The translations under genes were made by a program, and so were the position numbers. Of a DNA stretch of 64,000 bases, positions 50,691 through 59,318 are shown one piece after another. Numbering within the stretch: the stretch's first letter is position 1; each line of letters begins with the position of its first letter. Under the pieces are notes generated by a model, which saw only the letters and a list, made by a program, of their open reading frames with translations, was not told the origin of the DNA and did no database searches. This DNA is from SIAQ01 sp963767835. Its GTDB lineage: Bacteria > Planctomycetota > Planctomycetia > Gemmatales > Gemmataceae. Where the stretch lies: the NCBI GenBank assembly GCA_963767835.1, contig CAVYFY010000013.1, positions 1-64,000 of the forward strand, given 5' to 3'.

Positions 50691-50819
50691 GGTGTGCCGC
50701 CTTGTTTTCCGAACTGAATTGGGTATCGTCGATTATACGATCAAAGCCTGGGGCGAGAACGGCGGCCAGTTACTCACCGCAATCGCCCCGCAAGCTACCA
50801 TGGTCAGAGGATGCCTCCG

Positions 50820-52056
50820 ATGCCGCAAACAAATGCTCAGACCAAGTTCGAGGACCCGATCCAGGCGCAGTACGAGCGCTGGGTTTATCCGATGCGGCGC
50901 CACGATTTGGCTGAGTTGCAGCTCACGGCGCCGCTAATGCCGTATCAGGATTTGCGCAACTCGTTCTGGTTGTTTTGGCCGAGCGGGTCGATCCGTGAGG
51001 ACATCGATATACTCGTGGCGGGATGCGGCAGCCTGCAAGCGGCGGCATGGGCGTATGTCTATCCAACGGCGCGCGTGGTGGGCATCGACATGAGCCAGGC
51101 ATGCCTTGAGCATACAGAGCTGCTGCAGCGCAAGCACAATCTTGCGAATCTGGCGCTGCATCAATTGCGCATCGAGGAAGTGGCCTCACTGAGGCTCGAT
51201 TTCGAGTTCATCATTTGTCACGACGTGTTGCACCATCTGGCCGATTCCGCGGCGGGGCTGCGCGCTTGGCCAGGCCCTTCGGCCAGACGGTGTCATCGAC
51301 CTCATGATCCACGGGAAATACGGGCGGCAGGGCGTGACGATGATGCAAGAACTGTTTCGCGTCATGGGCCTGGAACAGGACGCGGCGGGGGTGCAGACGG
51401 TGCGCGATGTGCTTGCTTCGCTGCCGGCCACTCACCCCGTGCAAAATTATCGCAGGCTGGCCGCCCAGGATTTAGCCAACGACGAAGGGCTGGTCAACAC
51501 ATTCTTGAGCCGGCGCGACCACACCTATTCCGCAGGCGAATGTTTGGACCTCGTTCAGGAGGCTGGCCTGGTCTTTCAGGGCTGGAAGGAGAACGCACTC
51601 TATCATGCCGATACGCGGCTCCCGGCGGGCGACCGTCTGTGGCCGCACCTTAGCACGCTCAAGGAACGACAACTCTGGCAAACGGTCGAGATGCTGGACG
51701 CCACCATTGCCGCGCACCGCTTGCTCGTGTGCCGACCCGACCGCGATCCGGCAACCTACCGAATTCACTTTGACGATGACGCCTTTCTCGATTACATTCC
51801 CGTCGCCCGCGTCAGCCAGACGGTGGCGGCCAACCGCTTGCGGCGCCAGTCGGCCCTCATCGCCCGTCCCCCGTTTCCGGCCATGCCCCTGAATGAGCAG
51901 CAGGCCGCCGCCTTCAACCAGATCGACGGCAAGCGTAATGTCCGTGACTGCCTCGCCGCTGCCGGCCTGCCCGACGATCCCGTCTGGGCGCGCCAGTTCT
52001 TCGGTTCGCTATGGCGCGCAGGTTATGCCATGTATCGGCTTCAGCGGAATTCTTGA
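50820..52056 (+). CDS. Class I SAM-dependent methyltransferase with C-terminal winged-helix-like region (one frame break)
   Basis: About 412 residues after repair. ATG 50820 has AGAGG nine bases upstream. The N-terminus IQAQYERWVYP resembles the QYE-x-PYP lead of this methyltransferase group. The SAM motif is DILVAGCGSLQAAAWAYVYPTARVVGIDMS and motif IV is FEFIICHDVLHHL. The frame then fails at 51260-51266; RALGQALRPDGVIDLMIHGKYG continues in another frame, requiring two more bases in a GC repeat. The pieces are 50811-51653 and 51304-52056. The C-terminus (about 330-412) looks like a small helical, PqqD/winged-helix-type domain with an IDGKRNVRDCL motif. The gene is divergent from the TPR-sulfotransferase gene. 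Confidence 0.85.
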
Positions 52057-52067
52057 AAGCGCCAAGC

Positions 52068-52097
52068 TGGGGCAGGAGGCGGATTGCCCCTGCCCCA
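52068..52097. terminator. GC-rich hairpin between convergent genes
   Basis: TGGGGCAGG (52068-52076) and CCTGCCCCA (52089-52097) are perfect complements with a 12-base loop. It lies between the ends of the methyltransferase (+) and Flp pilin (-) genes, so it could stop transcription from both sides; there is no clear U-run. Confidence 0.55.
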
Positions 52098-52110
52098 ACG
52101 TGGACCGCAT

Positions 52111-52298
52111 TCAAGACGACGCGCTGCCGATGGCACTGCCGACGGCGCCGAAGGTGGTGTTGGCGTTCTGTCCGAGCGTAGTGATGGCGCCGATGCACAC
52201 GACGATGATGAGGGCAAGCATCACTGCGTACTCGACGGCAGTTGGGCCGTCTTCGGCTTGCAGAAACTGGCGAGCAATGCGGCAAAGTGAGACAACAT
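52111..52298 (-). CDS. Flp-family type IVb pilin (one frame break)
   Basis: About 62 residues when one base is restored near 52272. The hallmark segment is AEDGPTAVEYAVMLALIIVVCIGAITTLG: a prepilin site followed by Glu-Tyr and a 20-residue hydrophobic helix. Start ATG 52298 has AAGG upstream and gives MLSHFAALL; the pilin segment continues in the next frame as RQFLQAEDGPT. The stop is TGA at 52113-52111. The gene is absent from simple ORF finding because of the break. The pilin is exported by a type IV secretion-like ATPase and cleaved by a prepilin peptidase. The GspE-like ATPase at 19.9-21.9 kb is the only pilus-type component in the window. Confidence 0.8.
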
Positions 52299-52715
52299 GA
52301 AGGATCCTTTCTGGTCCAGAAAGATGATGCGACGCGGGCCTTCTGGCTTGGCCTCGCGAAGGTCAGCGGCAAGGTTGACGGGGAGCGTTCGCACTCTGCG
52401 AACGTAGATCGTGTGGACCACTCCATTCGGTAACCTGGCGATCCGGAGTTTGAGCCGGACCCATGGCTTTGCGTCCCACCTTTGCAGATGGTTTGCCATT
52501 GTCGTGGATACACGATCGCGAACATTGCCGCGACGGCGCTGAGAGTAACTCGTTGGGGATTCCGGCGGCATGTGAAGGAATGCGGGGGGACTTGCCGGCT
52601 GAACCAAGATGGGGAGGTGACGGGAAGCCGCGCAGTCCGATTGATCCGAATGTACGATAGATTACAATTGGAGCGTTGTCAAATTCTTCCGGATTTTTTT
52701 TCCCCACCGGACCGC
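52299..52715. other. Intergenic region between the Flp pilin and rpiB genes
   Basis: About 417 bases with no confident gene. It contains a short inverted repeat CGTTCGCA/TGCGAACG (52385-52403) whose sequence matches the core of the elements at 7773 and 55519. The promoter of the pilin gene should be here. Open frames crossing it have no recognisable family. Confidence 0.55.
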
Positions 52716-53177
52716 TTACGAGGCGGGCTTGTCGCATTGCTCCGCTTCGATCTTGGCGATTTTGTCAACGCGGCGCGCATGTCGGCCTCCCTCAAACGGG
52801 GTTTCCAGCCAGATGCGGATCATCTGGGCCATCTGGTCTTCGCCGAGAAGGTCCGCGGAGAGGCAGAGCACGTTGGCGTCGTTGTGGCGCCGGCTCATCT
52901 CGGCGGTGAGGAGGTCCTGGCAAGCGGCGGCGCGGACGCCACGCACCTTGTTGGCGGCCATGCTCATGCCGATGCCGGTGCCGCAAATCAGAATACCGCG
53001 CTCCACCTGCTTCGTGCCGACGCGCTTGCCGACCTCGTGGGCGTAATCGGGGTAATCGACGCTCTCAGCTTCCTGGGCGCCGACGTCGGTCAGGTCGTGC
53101 CCCATCGCTTGGATCACCTCCACGAGGCGCCGTTTGACCTCCACGCCGCGATGATCGCTGCCAATGACGATTTTCAT
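52716..53177 (-). CDS. rpiB: Ribose-5-phosphate isomerase B
   Basis: 153 residues, typical length. MKIVIGSDHRGVEVKRRLVE opens the Rossmann-like RpiB/LacAB fold, GILICGTGIGMSMAANKVRGVRAAAC is the phosphate and active-site block with the conserved Cys, and RRHNDANVLCLSADLLG is the third conserved block. GGAGG ten bases upstream supports ATG 53177. The gene lies 23 bases downstream of the Sua5/phosphatase fusion, the same grouping as Sua5, YwlE and RpiB in Bacillus-type genomes. It interconverts ribose 5-phosphate and ribulose 5-phosphate; the pathway partner rpe is at 12.2 kb. Confidence 0.95.
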   Translation of the reverse strand: MKIVIGSDHRGVEVKRRLVEVIQAMGHDLTDVGAQEAESVDYPDYAHEVGKRVGTKQVERGILICGTGIGMSMAANKVRGVRAAACQDLLTAEMSRRHNDANVLCLSADLLGEDQMAQMIRIWLETPFEGGRHARRVDKIAKIEAEQCDKPAS

Positions 53178-53200
53178 GCCGCCAACGCCTCCACGACGAT

Positions 53201-54270
53201 TCACGCTTCCAGCAGTTCCGGCAAGCGCTGCTGCAGGGATTCGAGAATTTGATGGGCACAGGTTTTGTAATCCGCCCAGGCGCCGCCGATTGGGTCAGCG
53301 ATATCCGTGCCGTCGATCGCCAGAATGCGCGGCGCGGGAATCGGGGCCGGGACGCTTTCCAGAGTCCAGCAATGTCCCGCAGTCATGCCGAAAAGGTAAT
53401 CCGCCCATTGCAACACTTCCAGCGTCACCATGCGGCTGGAGTGGTCTGCCAATTCCGCCCCCAATTCCCCGACGACGCTCACGGCATCGGGACTCGCTTG
53501 AGCCCCCGTCATGGCAGCCAGGCCCGCCGATTCCACGCAAAAGCCGCGTCTCTTCAATTCGCCGGGCGGACATCCCAGCGCGTCGGCCAGCAGCTTGGTG
53601 CAAAGCGCCTGGGCCATCGGACTGCGGCAGGTGTTTCCGGTGCAGATGAAGACAATTCGGCACAGGGCCAATTCGTCAATCTGTTCGGCTGACATTGCGC
53701 CGGGTTGTTCCACTGCAATGCGCCGCCCCGCCACCCGCACCACCGTTGGCACGGCAGATCGCGCCGTCTGGCCGGCATCAACCACGCATGCTACGTGAAC
53801 ACCACGCAATTGGGCGGCCTCCGCGGCATTGCTGCCCGCAGGAATCGGCGTCGAGACGAGCGGGATGCCAAATTGCCTCAATTCTCTCCAGATCGGGTGG
53901 TTCGGCCAGCGCACACCGATGCGATTGTCGAGCACGAGATTGTGCCGCACTCCATCTGGCAATCGACTCCACAGCCCCAGCGCAAACCCGGCGTCGGCCC
54001 GCAGCATGACGGGGCCAGCCCCCATCTTGCGAAACAGACGCTCCGCCGCCCCGCGCAACAACGGCAGCCAATCTGCCAACTCCGCGTAATCGGATATCGC
54101 TAGCGCCGGCTGCCCGAATTGCCGTAATCGCTCGACGGCGTCGGGCGCAATGCCGATGCGACGAGTTCATAGGTCGATTCTGTTGGCAGGACGACGCAAT
54201 CCCCGAGCAGCAAATGACGCATCACAAGGCTGCACGATTCATTCGGTTGCCAGGGAAAGATTTCGGCCAT
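53201..54270 (-). CDS. Sua5/YciO-like domain fused to a YwlE-like arginine-phosphatase domain (one frame break)
   Basis: About 357 residues after repair. The N-terminal domain resembles Sua5/TsaC (LLLGDCVVLPTESTYELVASALRP, then DAVERLRQFGQPALAI in the next frame after one base missing at 54143-54145), but the usual KXR and SXN motifs of threonylcarbamoyl-AMP synthase are not evident (QFGQPAL, GSNAAE). The C-terminal domain is a low-molecular-weight phosphatase fold: CTGNTCRSPMAQAL is the P-loop and DIADPIGGAWADY the acid loop. Thr in CTGNTC, rather than Ile, is the residue linked to phosphoarginine specificity in YwlE. Pieces otherwise are 53201-54079 and 54100-54435. Start ATG 54270 is tentative. 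Confidence 0.8.
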
Positions 54271-54713
54271 TCGATGGACCAGACGCAAATCGGCTGAACG
54301 GGTGTATCTATTTTTGATAGGCAAATTCGGGAGGCTTGACAAGCGGGAGCAAATCACGGCAGGAACAGTCTTGCGCTTCCAACGACGGTCTCTATCCCTT
54401 TCAATATTCACGTCAGCGAGAAGCGTGATCGCCATTTCGGTCCTGCTTCTTTTGCCGAATCAGGCAGCGTGCGCATTCCAGGCGTTGAGAGTTGCATTCC
54501 ACGGCCGCGATCCACGATTTCGATTATTGTTATAACACGGCGCCAACGTCGGACAAAGGATTCTGGGAATATTATATCTCTTCCCATCTTGCCGCGACTC
54601 TGATATTTTATGGATTGTGTGGGCGTCGCCTTCGCCTTGATCTTGTACGCCGTCGCCTTTATAAGCGCTGCCGCCTGCGCGGGTTGTGGGTGCCGCTTTT
54701 CGGAGGAAGGTCG
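54271..54713. other. Divergent intergenic region between the Sua5-like fusion and a secreted protein
   Basis: 443 bases. It should contain two divergent promoters. I see no gene with a credible start, though part of the left end could be coding if the Sua5-like protein starts upstream of 54270. The right half is A/T-richer around 54530-54620. Confidence 0.5.
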
Positions 54714-55511
54714 ATGCAAAGGACAGGCGTCAAAATTGATCGCTGCTGCGGGCTTTCCGTCGCATTGATTGCGATCCTCTGTGTTCTGACGCCGACGTTC
54801 AGTCAGCAAGCCGTCAACAATGAGCGCGAGGTGAAGCCGCAGGTGTCGGAGCTCGACAAGGGGGCCGACGTCTGGGCGATGGAGGTTCGCTTCAAGGATC
54901 CGCGCATGATCAAGGTCAAGCTCCCCGCGCGCGGCGAACGTGTCTGCTATTACCTCTGGTATCAGCTCATCAACCGATCCGAAAGGCCGCAGCTCATTCT
55001 GCCAGCCTTCGAGCTGGTCACTCTTGACAACCCCGGCCTTTATCGCGATGAAATCCTCATCACGGCCGAGGAGGCCATCAAAAAGCTCGAGGATCCAACC
55101 GGATATCAGGACATCAAGAACACGGTGCTGATGGGGAAATTCGCGATCCCGGTGTCGAAGCCGCCGGATGAAGCTTTTCCGCGCGCGATCACGGGGGTTG
55201 CCATCTGGGACGCCGGCCCCGCTGATCCGAAGTTGCGCGATCCCAAGGAAAAGACGCTGATGGACAGCACGCGCTTCAGCATCTTCATCCGCAATTTGAG
55301 CAACGGCTCCGTCGAGGTAGACGCTCCGGCACCCGGCTTGCCGCCAATTCGGCAATACAAGACGCTGCAATTGAATTTCAAGAAAAAAGGAGACCGTTTC
55401 TCCACCGATTCGCGCGACATCGAATTTGTTTCGCCCGCCCAGTGGATTTATCGCTCCGCCTCTCGTACAATACCGGTCCCGAAAAAAGGGGACGAAAAAG
55501 ACAAGAAATAA
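54714..55511 (+). CDS. Secreted protein of unknown function
   Basis: 265 residues from ATG 54714, which has GGAGGAAGG immediately upstream. A signal peptide spans about 1-30 (LSVALIAILCVLTPTFSQQ). The mature part contains WAMEVRFKDPRMIKVKLPARGERVCYYLWYQLINRSER and a later VAIWDAGPADPKLRDPKE and is predicted to be beta-rich. Planctomycete genomes carry homologues of this kind, but I recognise no characterised family. A palindromic repeat follows and rpmA starts 68 bases after the stop. Confidence 0.72.
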   Translation: MQRTGVKIDRCCGLSVALIAILCVLTPTFSQQAVNNEREVKPQVSELDKGADVWAMEVRFKDPRMIKVKLPARGERVCYYLWYQLINRSERPQLILPAFELVTLDNPGLYRDEILITAEEAIKKLEDPTGYQDIKNTVLMGKFAIPVSKPPDEAFPRAITGVAIWDAGPADPKLRDPKEKTLMDSTRFSIFIRNLSNGSVEVDAPAPGLPPIRQYKTLQLNFKKKGDRFSTDSRDIEFVSPAQWIYRSASRTIPVPKKGDEKDKK

Positions 55512-55518
55512 ACTGTGG

Positions 55519-55564
55519 CTTGCGTTTAGCGCTCGGGTTGAACCCTGCGAACGCTAAACGCAAG
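55519..55564. repeat. Palindromic repeat (GTTTAGCG/CGCTAAAC family)
   Basis: Left arm CTTGCGTTTAGCG plus a GCTCGGGTT extension (55519-55539); right arm AACCCTGCGAACGCTAAACGCAAG with small mismatches (55541-55564). It shares arms with the element at 7773 and sits just before rpmA. Confidence 0.8.
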
Positions 55565-55579
55565 CAGAGGGGTTGCATC

Positions 55580-55837
55580 ATGGCTCATAAAAAAGGGCAA
55601 GGCTCCACGAGGAACGGCCGCGATTCCAATTCGCAGCGGCTTGGCATCAAGACCTACGGCGGTCAAACCGTCACCGCCGGCAGCATCATCGTCCGCCAGC
55701 GCGGCACCAAGTTTCACCCCGGGCGCAACGTCGGCATCGGCCGTGATGACACCCTCTTCGCCCTTGCCGACGGCGTCGTTGAATTCCTCGCCAACCGCCG
55801 CGTCAACATCATCCCGGCGGCGACACCGAAAACCTGA
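55580..55837 (+). CDS. rpmA: 50S ribosomal protein L27
   Basis: 85 residues, typical. MAHKKGQGSTRNGRDSNSQRLG is the L27 start without a processed N-terminal extension; GGQTVTAGSIIVRQRGTKFHPG and VGIGRDDTLFAL are the conserved blocks. It lies at the peptidyl-transferase centre of the 50S subunit. The rplU (L21) gene, normally next to it, is absent here; its place is taken by a secreted-protein gene and a palindrome. The spacing to the ribosome binding site (GAGGGG) is about six bases. Confidence 0.98.
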   Translation: MAHKKGQGSTRNGRDSNSQRLGIKTYGGQTVTAGSIIVRQRGTKFHPGRNVGIGRDDTLFALADGVVEFLANRRVNIIPAATPKT

Positions 55838-55868
55838 CCGGCCTTCGTTATAGCGCCCGCATGGCACC

Positions 55869-56690
55869 CTACGAACGCAAAATTCCGCGCCGATTCCATG
55901 CATCGACCACTTCGCGAAACGCCCGAATATGTTCGGGCGTCGTGCCGCAGCAACCGCCGACCATCGTCACACCCGCTTCAAGGAGCGCCAGCAGCCGCGC
56001 CGCCATCGTTTCGGGCGTGCGCGGATACCTCCAGCCAAAGCGTGTGCGCTTCGGCGTCCCGGCGTTGGGTCGCACAAAGATCGGCAAATCACACGCCGAC
56101 CGATAGCTCTCGACGATTCGCAGCATGTCATCCATGTCAATCTCTTTGCCGCAGTTGGCCCCGAGCGCAACGGCGCCGCATTTCTTCGCCACCCGCGCAC
56201 ACGCCTCGGCAGAAACGCCATCAAAAGTCAACAACTCGTCGCGGGGGCCATGAAGGTATGTGAACGAGACAAGCAGTGGCAATCGCTTCGGGCACGCCTT
56301 CGCAAAGATTCTCAGGGCAGGAATCGACGACCATGTTTCCAGCAGCAGGCCATCCAGCCCATTGCACTCCGCGAGAATGGCACTGGCGACCGCCTTCGTC
56401 GGCTTTTCCATCGGCCCAACATCCGCGAGCATGAACTGAGGCCGAGGCCGGGCGCGCTGCGCATATCGGATGGCGGCCTGCAATTGCTTGTGCTCAACCG
56501 CTTGAAACGTGTCGGCGAGGATAACCTCGGCGCCCACCGTGGTATAGGCGGAGTGGATTTGCCGAACGATCTGCGACTTCCAAGTCGCCGCCCTGGGCGG
56601 CGGCTCGGGGAAGCGCTGCAACTCGGTCCCCATCGCGCCGTCCATGACGAGGACCTTGCCGGATCGCAGGGCTTTCAGGAATTCGCTCAT
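55869..56690 (-). CDS. Homocysteine S-methyltransferase family protein
   Basis: 273 residues from ATG 56690. The family core is visible: VLVMDGAMGTELQR at the start, ILADTFQAV, LGANCGKE and the zinc-binding MVGGCCGTTPEHI near the end (three Cys ligands). It transfers a methyl group from S-methylmethionine, betaine or a similar donor to homocysteine. It is a stand-alone enzyme rather than the cobalamin-type MetH. It starts four bases before the stop codon of the Dabb protein gene, so the two are probably cotranscribed. Confidence 0.88.
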   Translation of the reverse strand: MSEFLKALRSGKVLVMDGAMGTELQRFPEPPPRAATWKSQIVRQIHSAYTTVGAEVILADTFQAVEHKQLQAAIRYAQRARPRPQFMLADVGPMEKPTKAVASAILAECNGLDGLLLETWSSIPALRIFAKACPKRLPLLVSFTYLHGPRDELLTFDGVSAEACARVAKKCGAVALGANCGKEIDMDDMLRIVESYRSACDLPIFVRPNAGTPKRTRFGWRYPRTPETMAARLLALLEAGVTMVGGCCGTTPEHIRAFREVVDAWNRRGILRS

Positions 56691-56694
56691 CGCA

Positions 56695-57108
56695 TCATCG
56701 CTGCACAAAGGAATCGAACACGCGCACCTTCTTCCAGTTGTCCTTGTTCTCGTCAATGAACTGGACGTGGCGTTTGGCAACCGCGTACTTTTCAAGCGAT
56801 GCCTGGTCCTTGAAGACGATGTGCAGGGCCACGTCGAATTCGACGTCGTTGACCTCGCGCTTGAGCGATTCCACGCGCGTGCCGGCCGAGAAGAAGACTT
56901 CCCCTTCGTGGCCGCTCAGGTGCTTCTTGCACGCCGCGACCAGCTTCTTCTTGGCGGCCGGCGAGTTGTCCTTGAGCGCGAAAAAGACATCGTGCGACAG
57001 AAGCACTCCTTCCTTCTCCTGGGCAATGGAAACGCCGTCTCGTTGTGCGAGGACGTAGGTGAAAAGACCGACCAGGCCGATCGACGCGAACAGCAAGCTA
57101 CGACGCAT
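56695..57108 (-). CDS. Exported Dabb (stress-responsive A/B barrel) protein
   Basis: 137 residues. N-terminal hydrophobic stretch (about 5-20) as signal or anchor, then a Dabb-type fold: LLSHDVFFALKDNSPAAKKKLVAACKKHLSG, SLKREVNDVEFDVALHIVFKDQASLEKY and HVQFIDENKDNWKKVRVFDSFV. The Dabb family forms dimeric alpha-beta barrels and is often stress-responsive. AGGAG lies seven bases before ATG 57108. It is divergent from the DUF255 gene across 157 bases that contain a nested palindrome. Confidence 0.82.
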   Translation of the reverse strand: MRRSLLFASIGLVGLFTYVLAQRDGVSIAQEKEGVLLSHDVFFALKDNSPAAKKKLVAACKKHLSGHEGEVFFSAGTRVESLKREVNDVEFDVALHIVFKDQASLEKYAVAKRHVQFIDENKDNWKKVRVFDSFVQR

Positions 57109-57183
57109 GGGTTTCTCCTTGGGGGTGATTGAGTCTACCGACAGTTTATGAACAATGTCCAAAACGCGGCAACGGCCTAAGCT

Positions 57184-57253
57184 AATTCGTAGAGGCCCAC
57201 CATCTCTCGCAGCCATTGGTGGGCCTCGCGTTGCTCGACCCACCCTACGAATT
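57184..57253. repeat. Nested palindrome in a divergent promoter region
   Basis: Outer arms AATTCGTAG (57184-57192) and CTACGAATT (57245-57253); inner arms AGGCCCACCA (57193-57202) and TGGTGGGCCT (57217-57226). The element lies between the Dabb and DUF255 genes, where both promoters should be. Confidence 0.85.
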
Positions 57254-57265
57254 CTGGGGCTTGCC

Positions 57266-59239
57266 ATGATTCATCGCGCCGCCGTGATCTTGATCCTGCT
57301 CGCCGCGTCGGCCCATGCTCCCGCCGGCGAGAAGAAGCAGCCGAAATACACCAATCTCTTGGCCAAGGAGACCAGCCCGTATCTCCTCATGCACGCCCAC
57401 AACCCGACCAATTGGCATCCGTGGGGACCGGAAGCGTTCGCCAAGGCCAAGAAGGAAAAGAAACTCGTCTTCCTGTCGATCGGCTACAGCTCGTGCTACT
57501 GGTGCCATGTGATGGAGCGTGAATCGTTCAACAATGAGGAAGTGGCGAAGATTCTCAACGATCATTTCATCTGCATCAAGGTCGATCGCGAGGAACGGCC
57601 CGACATCGATCAGATTTACATGACGGCGCTCAACGTGCAGGAACGCCAGGGCGGCTGGCCGCTGTCGATGTTCCTGATCGCCGACGGCCGGCCCGTCGTC
57701 GGCGGCACGTATTGGCCACGCGAGGACACGAAGGCCGACGGCCAAACCTATCCGGGCTTCATGACCATTCTCAAGTCCATCAATAACGCCTACAACAAGG
57801 AGCCCGAGAAATTCGAGGAACGCGCTGACGACATCGCCAAAGCTACTACGCGCGTGCTGGAAAATGCACGCGTTCCCGCCATCGCCATCGTGCCGCTCAA
57901 TCGCGATCTGGTCGAACGCATCGTCGAGGAAGTCAAGGACGAATTCGATCCCGAGTACGGCGGGTTCGGCAATCCAAACAAAAACTTCAAGGGGACCAAG
58001 TTCCCGTCGCCGCCGAGCCTCGATTTTCTCTTGCAGATCAACGCCCGTGCCAAGGACAAGAAGATCGCCGAGTTTCTCACGCGGACACTCGATCAAATGG
58101 CAATGGGCGGCATCTACGATCAGCTCGGCGGCGGGTTCCATCGCTACTCCACCGAACGCACCTGGACCGTCCCCCATTTCGAGAAGATGCTCTACGACAA
58201 TGCCCAGCTCGTCGAGATTTATTCCAGGGCGTATCGCACGACCAAACGCCCGCTCTATCGCCGAGTCGTCACGGAGACGCTCGCTTACATCGAACGCAAG
58301 ATGACCTCGCCGGAGGGAGCGTTCTATTCATCGCAAGATGCCGAGACGCATCACGAGGAGGGGCGCTGCTATGTGTGGACACCGAAGGAGCTGGCCGATG
58401 CGCTGCCGGACAAGGCTGAGCTGGATTTCATCAAAAAGATCTATGTTCCCAAGGGCAAGCTCAATTTCGAGGAGAAATATCACATCCTGCGCTGGGCCGA
58501 CACGCCGGCGGAGATGGCGGCGCAGTTGAAGATGAACGAGACCGAGTTGTACGCCAAGCTCGATCCGTTGCGCAAGAAGCTGTTCGCCGCTCGTGAGAAG
58601 CGCGACAAGCCGTTCCTCAACAAGATCGCGCTGACCGCCTGGAGCGGCCTGATGATCGCGGGTTATGCCGAGGCGGGGCAGGCCTTCGACGAGCCGAAGT
58701 ATGTGCAAACCGCGGCGAAGGCGGCCGATGTCGTGCTCAAGCATCAGGTAAGGAAAGAGGGCCGATTGCTGCGCACCTACGGCGCCGCACCCGGCCAGCA
58801 ACCCAATGCCGCTGTCAACGGCTACCTCGAAGATTACGCCTTCCTGGTGCACGGTTTGCTCAATTTACATGATGCGACCAAGGTCAAAAAATGGCTCGAC
58901 GCCGCCCGCAAGTTGACCGAAACCATGCTCGAATTTCACGGTGACAAGAAGATCGGCGGCTACTACTACACCGCCCACGATCACGAAAAATTCTTCGCCC
59001 GTTCCAAGGACCAGCACGACGGCGTCCAACCCTCCGGCAACAGCCAGGCGACGCGCAATCTGCTGCGCTTGGCGAAGTTGACTGGCGATAAACGCTACGA
59101 GGAGGAAGCGGAGCGCACGCTGAAATTCTTCGCGGGCTCCATGCGAGCCTATGGACCGGGCCTGGTGTCAATGGCGGCGGCGCTGGATGTGTATGTCGAG
59201 GGGAGGCCGGCGGAGGGGAAGAAGGACGAGAAGAAGTGA
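57266..59239 (+). CDS. DUF255 thioredoxin-like (YyaL/spermatogenesis-associated 20-type) protein
   Basis: 657 residues, the usual length of this family. A signal peptide (1-18) precedes the thioredoxin-like DUF255 domain: NRLAKETSPYLLMHAHNPTNW-type start (here LLAKETSPYLLMHAHNPTNWHPWG), then SSCYWCHVMERESF with the CYWC redox pair, and IKVDREERPDIDQIYM. The rest is a six-hairpin glycosidase-like (alpha/alpha) toroid with GGIYDQLGGGFHRYSTE, WTVPHFEKMLYDNAQL and ALTAWSGLMI. ATG 57266 has GGGG upstream. The role is not established in the family; the fold suggests a glycosidase-like or redox function. Confidence 0.9.
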   Translation: MIHRAAVILILLAASAHAPAGEKKQPKYTNLLAKETSPYLLMHAHNPTNWHPWGPEAFAKAKKEKKLVFLSIGYSSCYWCHVMERESFNNEEVAKILNDHFICIKVDREERPDIDQIYMTALNVQERQGGWPLSMFLIADGRPVVGGTYWPREDTKADGQTYPGFMTILKSINNAYNKEPEKFEERADDIAKATTRVLENARVPAIAIVPLNRDLVERIVEEVKDEFDPEYGGFGNPNKNFKGTKFPSPPSLDFLLQINARAKDKKIAEFLTRTLDQMAMGGIYDQLGGGFHRYSTERTWTVPHFEKMLYDNAQLVEIYSRAYRTTKRPLYRRVVTETLAYIERKMTSPEGAFYSSQDAETHHEEGRCYVWTPKELADALPDKAELDFIKKIYVPKGKLNFEEKYHILRWADTPAEMAAQLKMNETELYAKLDPLRKKLFAAREKRDKPFLNKIALTAWSGLMIAGYAEAGQAFDEPKYVQTAAKAADVVLKHQVRKEGRLLRTYGAAPGQQPNAAVNGYLEDYAFLVHGLLNLHDATKVKKWLDAARKLTETMLEFHGDKKIGGYYYTAHDHEKFFARSKDQHDGVQPSGNSQATRNLLRLAKLTGDKRYEEEAERTLKFFAGSMRAYGPGLVSMAAALDVYVEGRPAEGKKDEKK

Positions 59240-59292
59240 GCCCGACGCGCCGGCGAGGGATACCGTTCGCCCTCGCTATGCGCGTCGGGCTC
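59238..59292. repeat. Palindromic repeat, GAGCCCGACGCG type
   Basis: Left arm 59238-59259 and right arm 59270-59292 form a long GC-rich stem (GAGCCCGACGCGCC... with ...GCGCGTCGGGCTC), with a few mismatches. It overlaps the stop codon of the DUF255 gene. Confidence 0.85.
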
Positions 59293-59318
59293 CGTCACAG
59301 CTAAAAGTCAGGTTGTCC

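Noticed and set aside
52363..52737. Minus-strand open frame of 124 codons upstream of the pilin gene
   Set aside because: It overlaps the rpiB end, lacks a ribosome binding site and has no recognisable composition.
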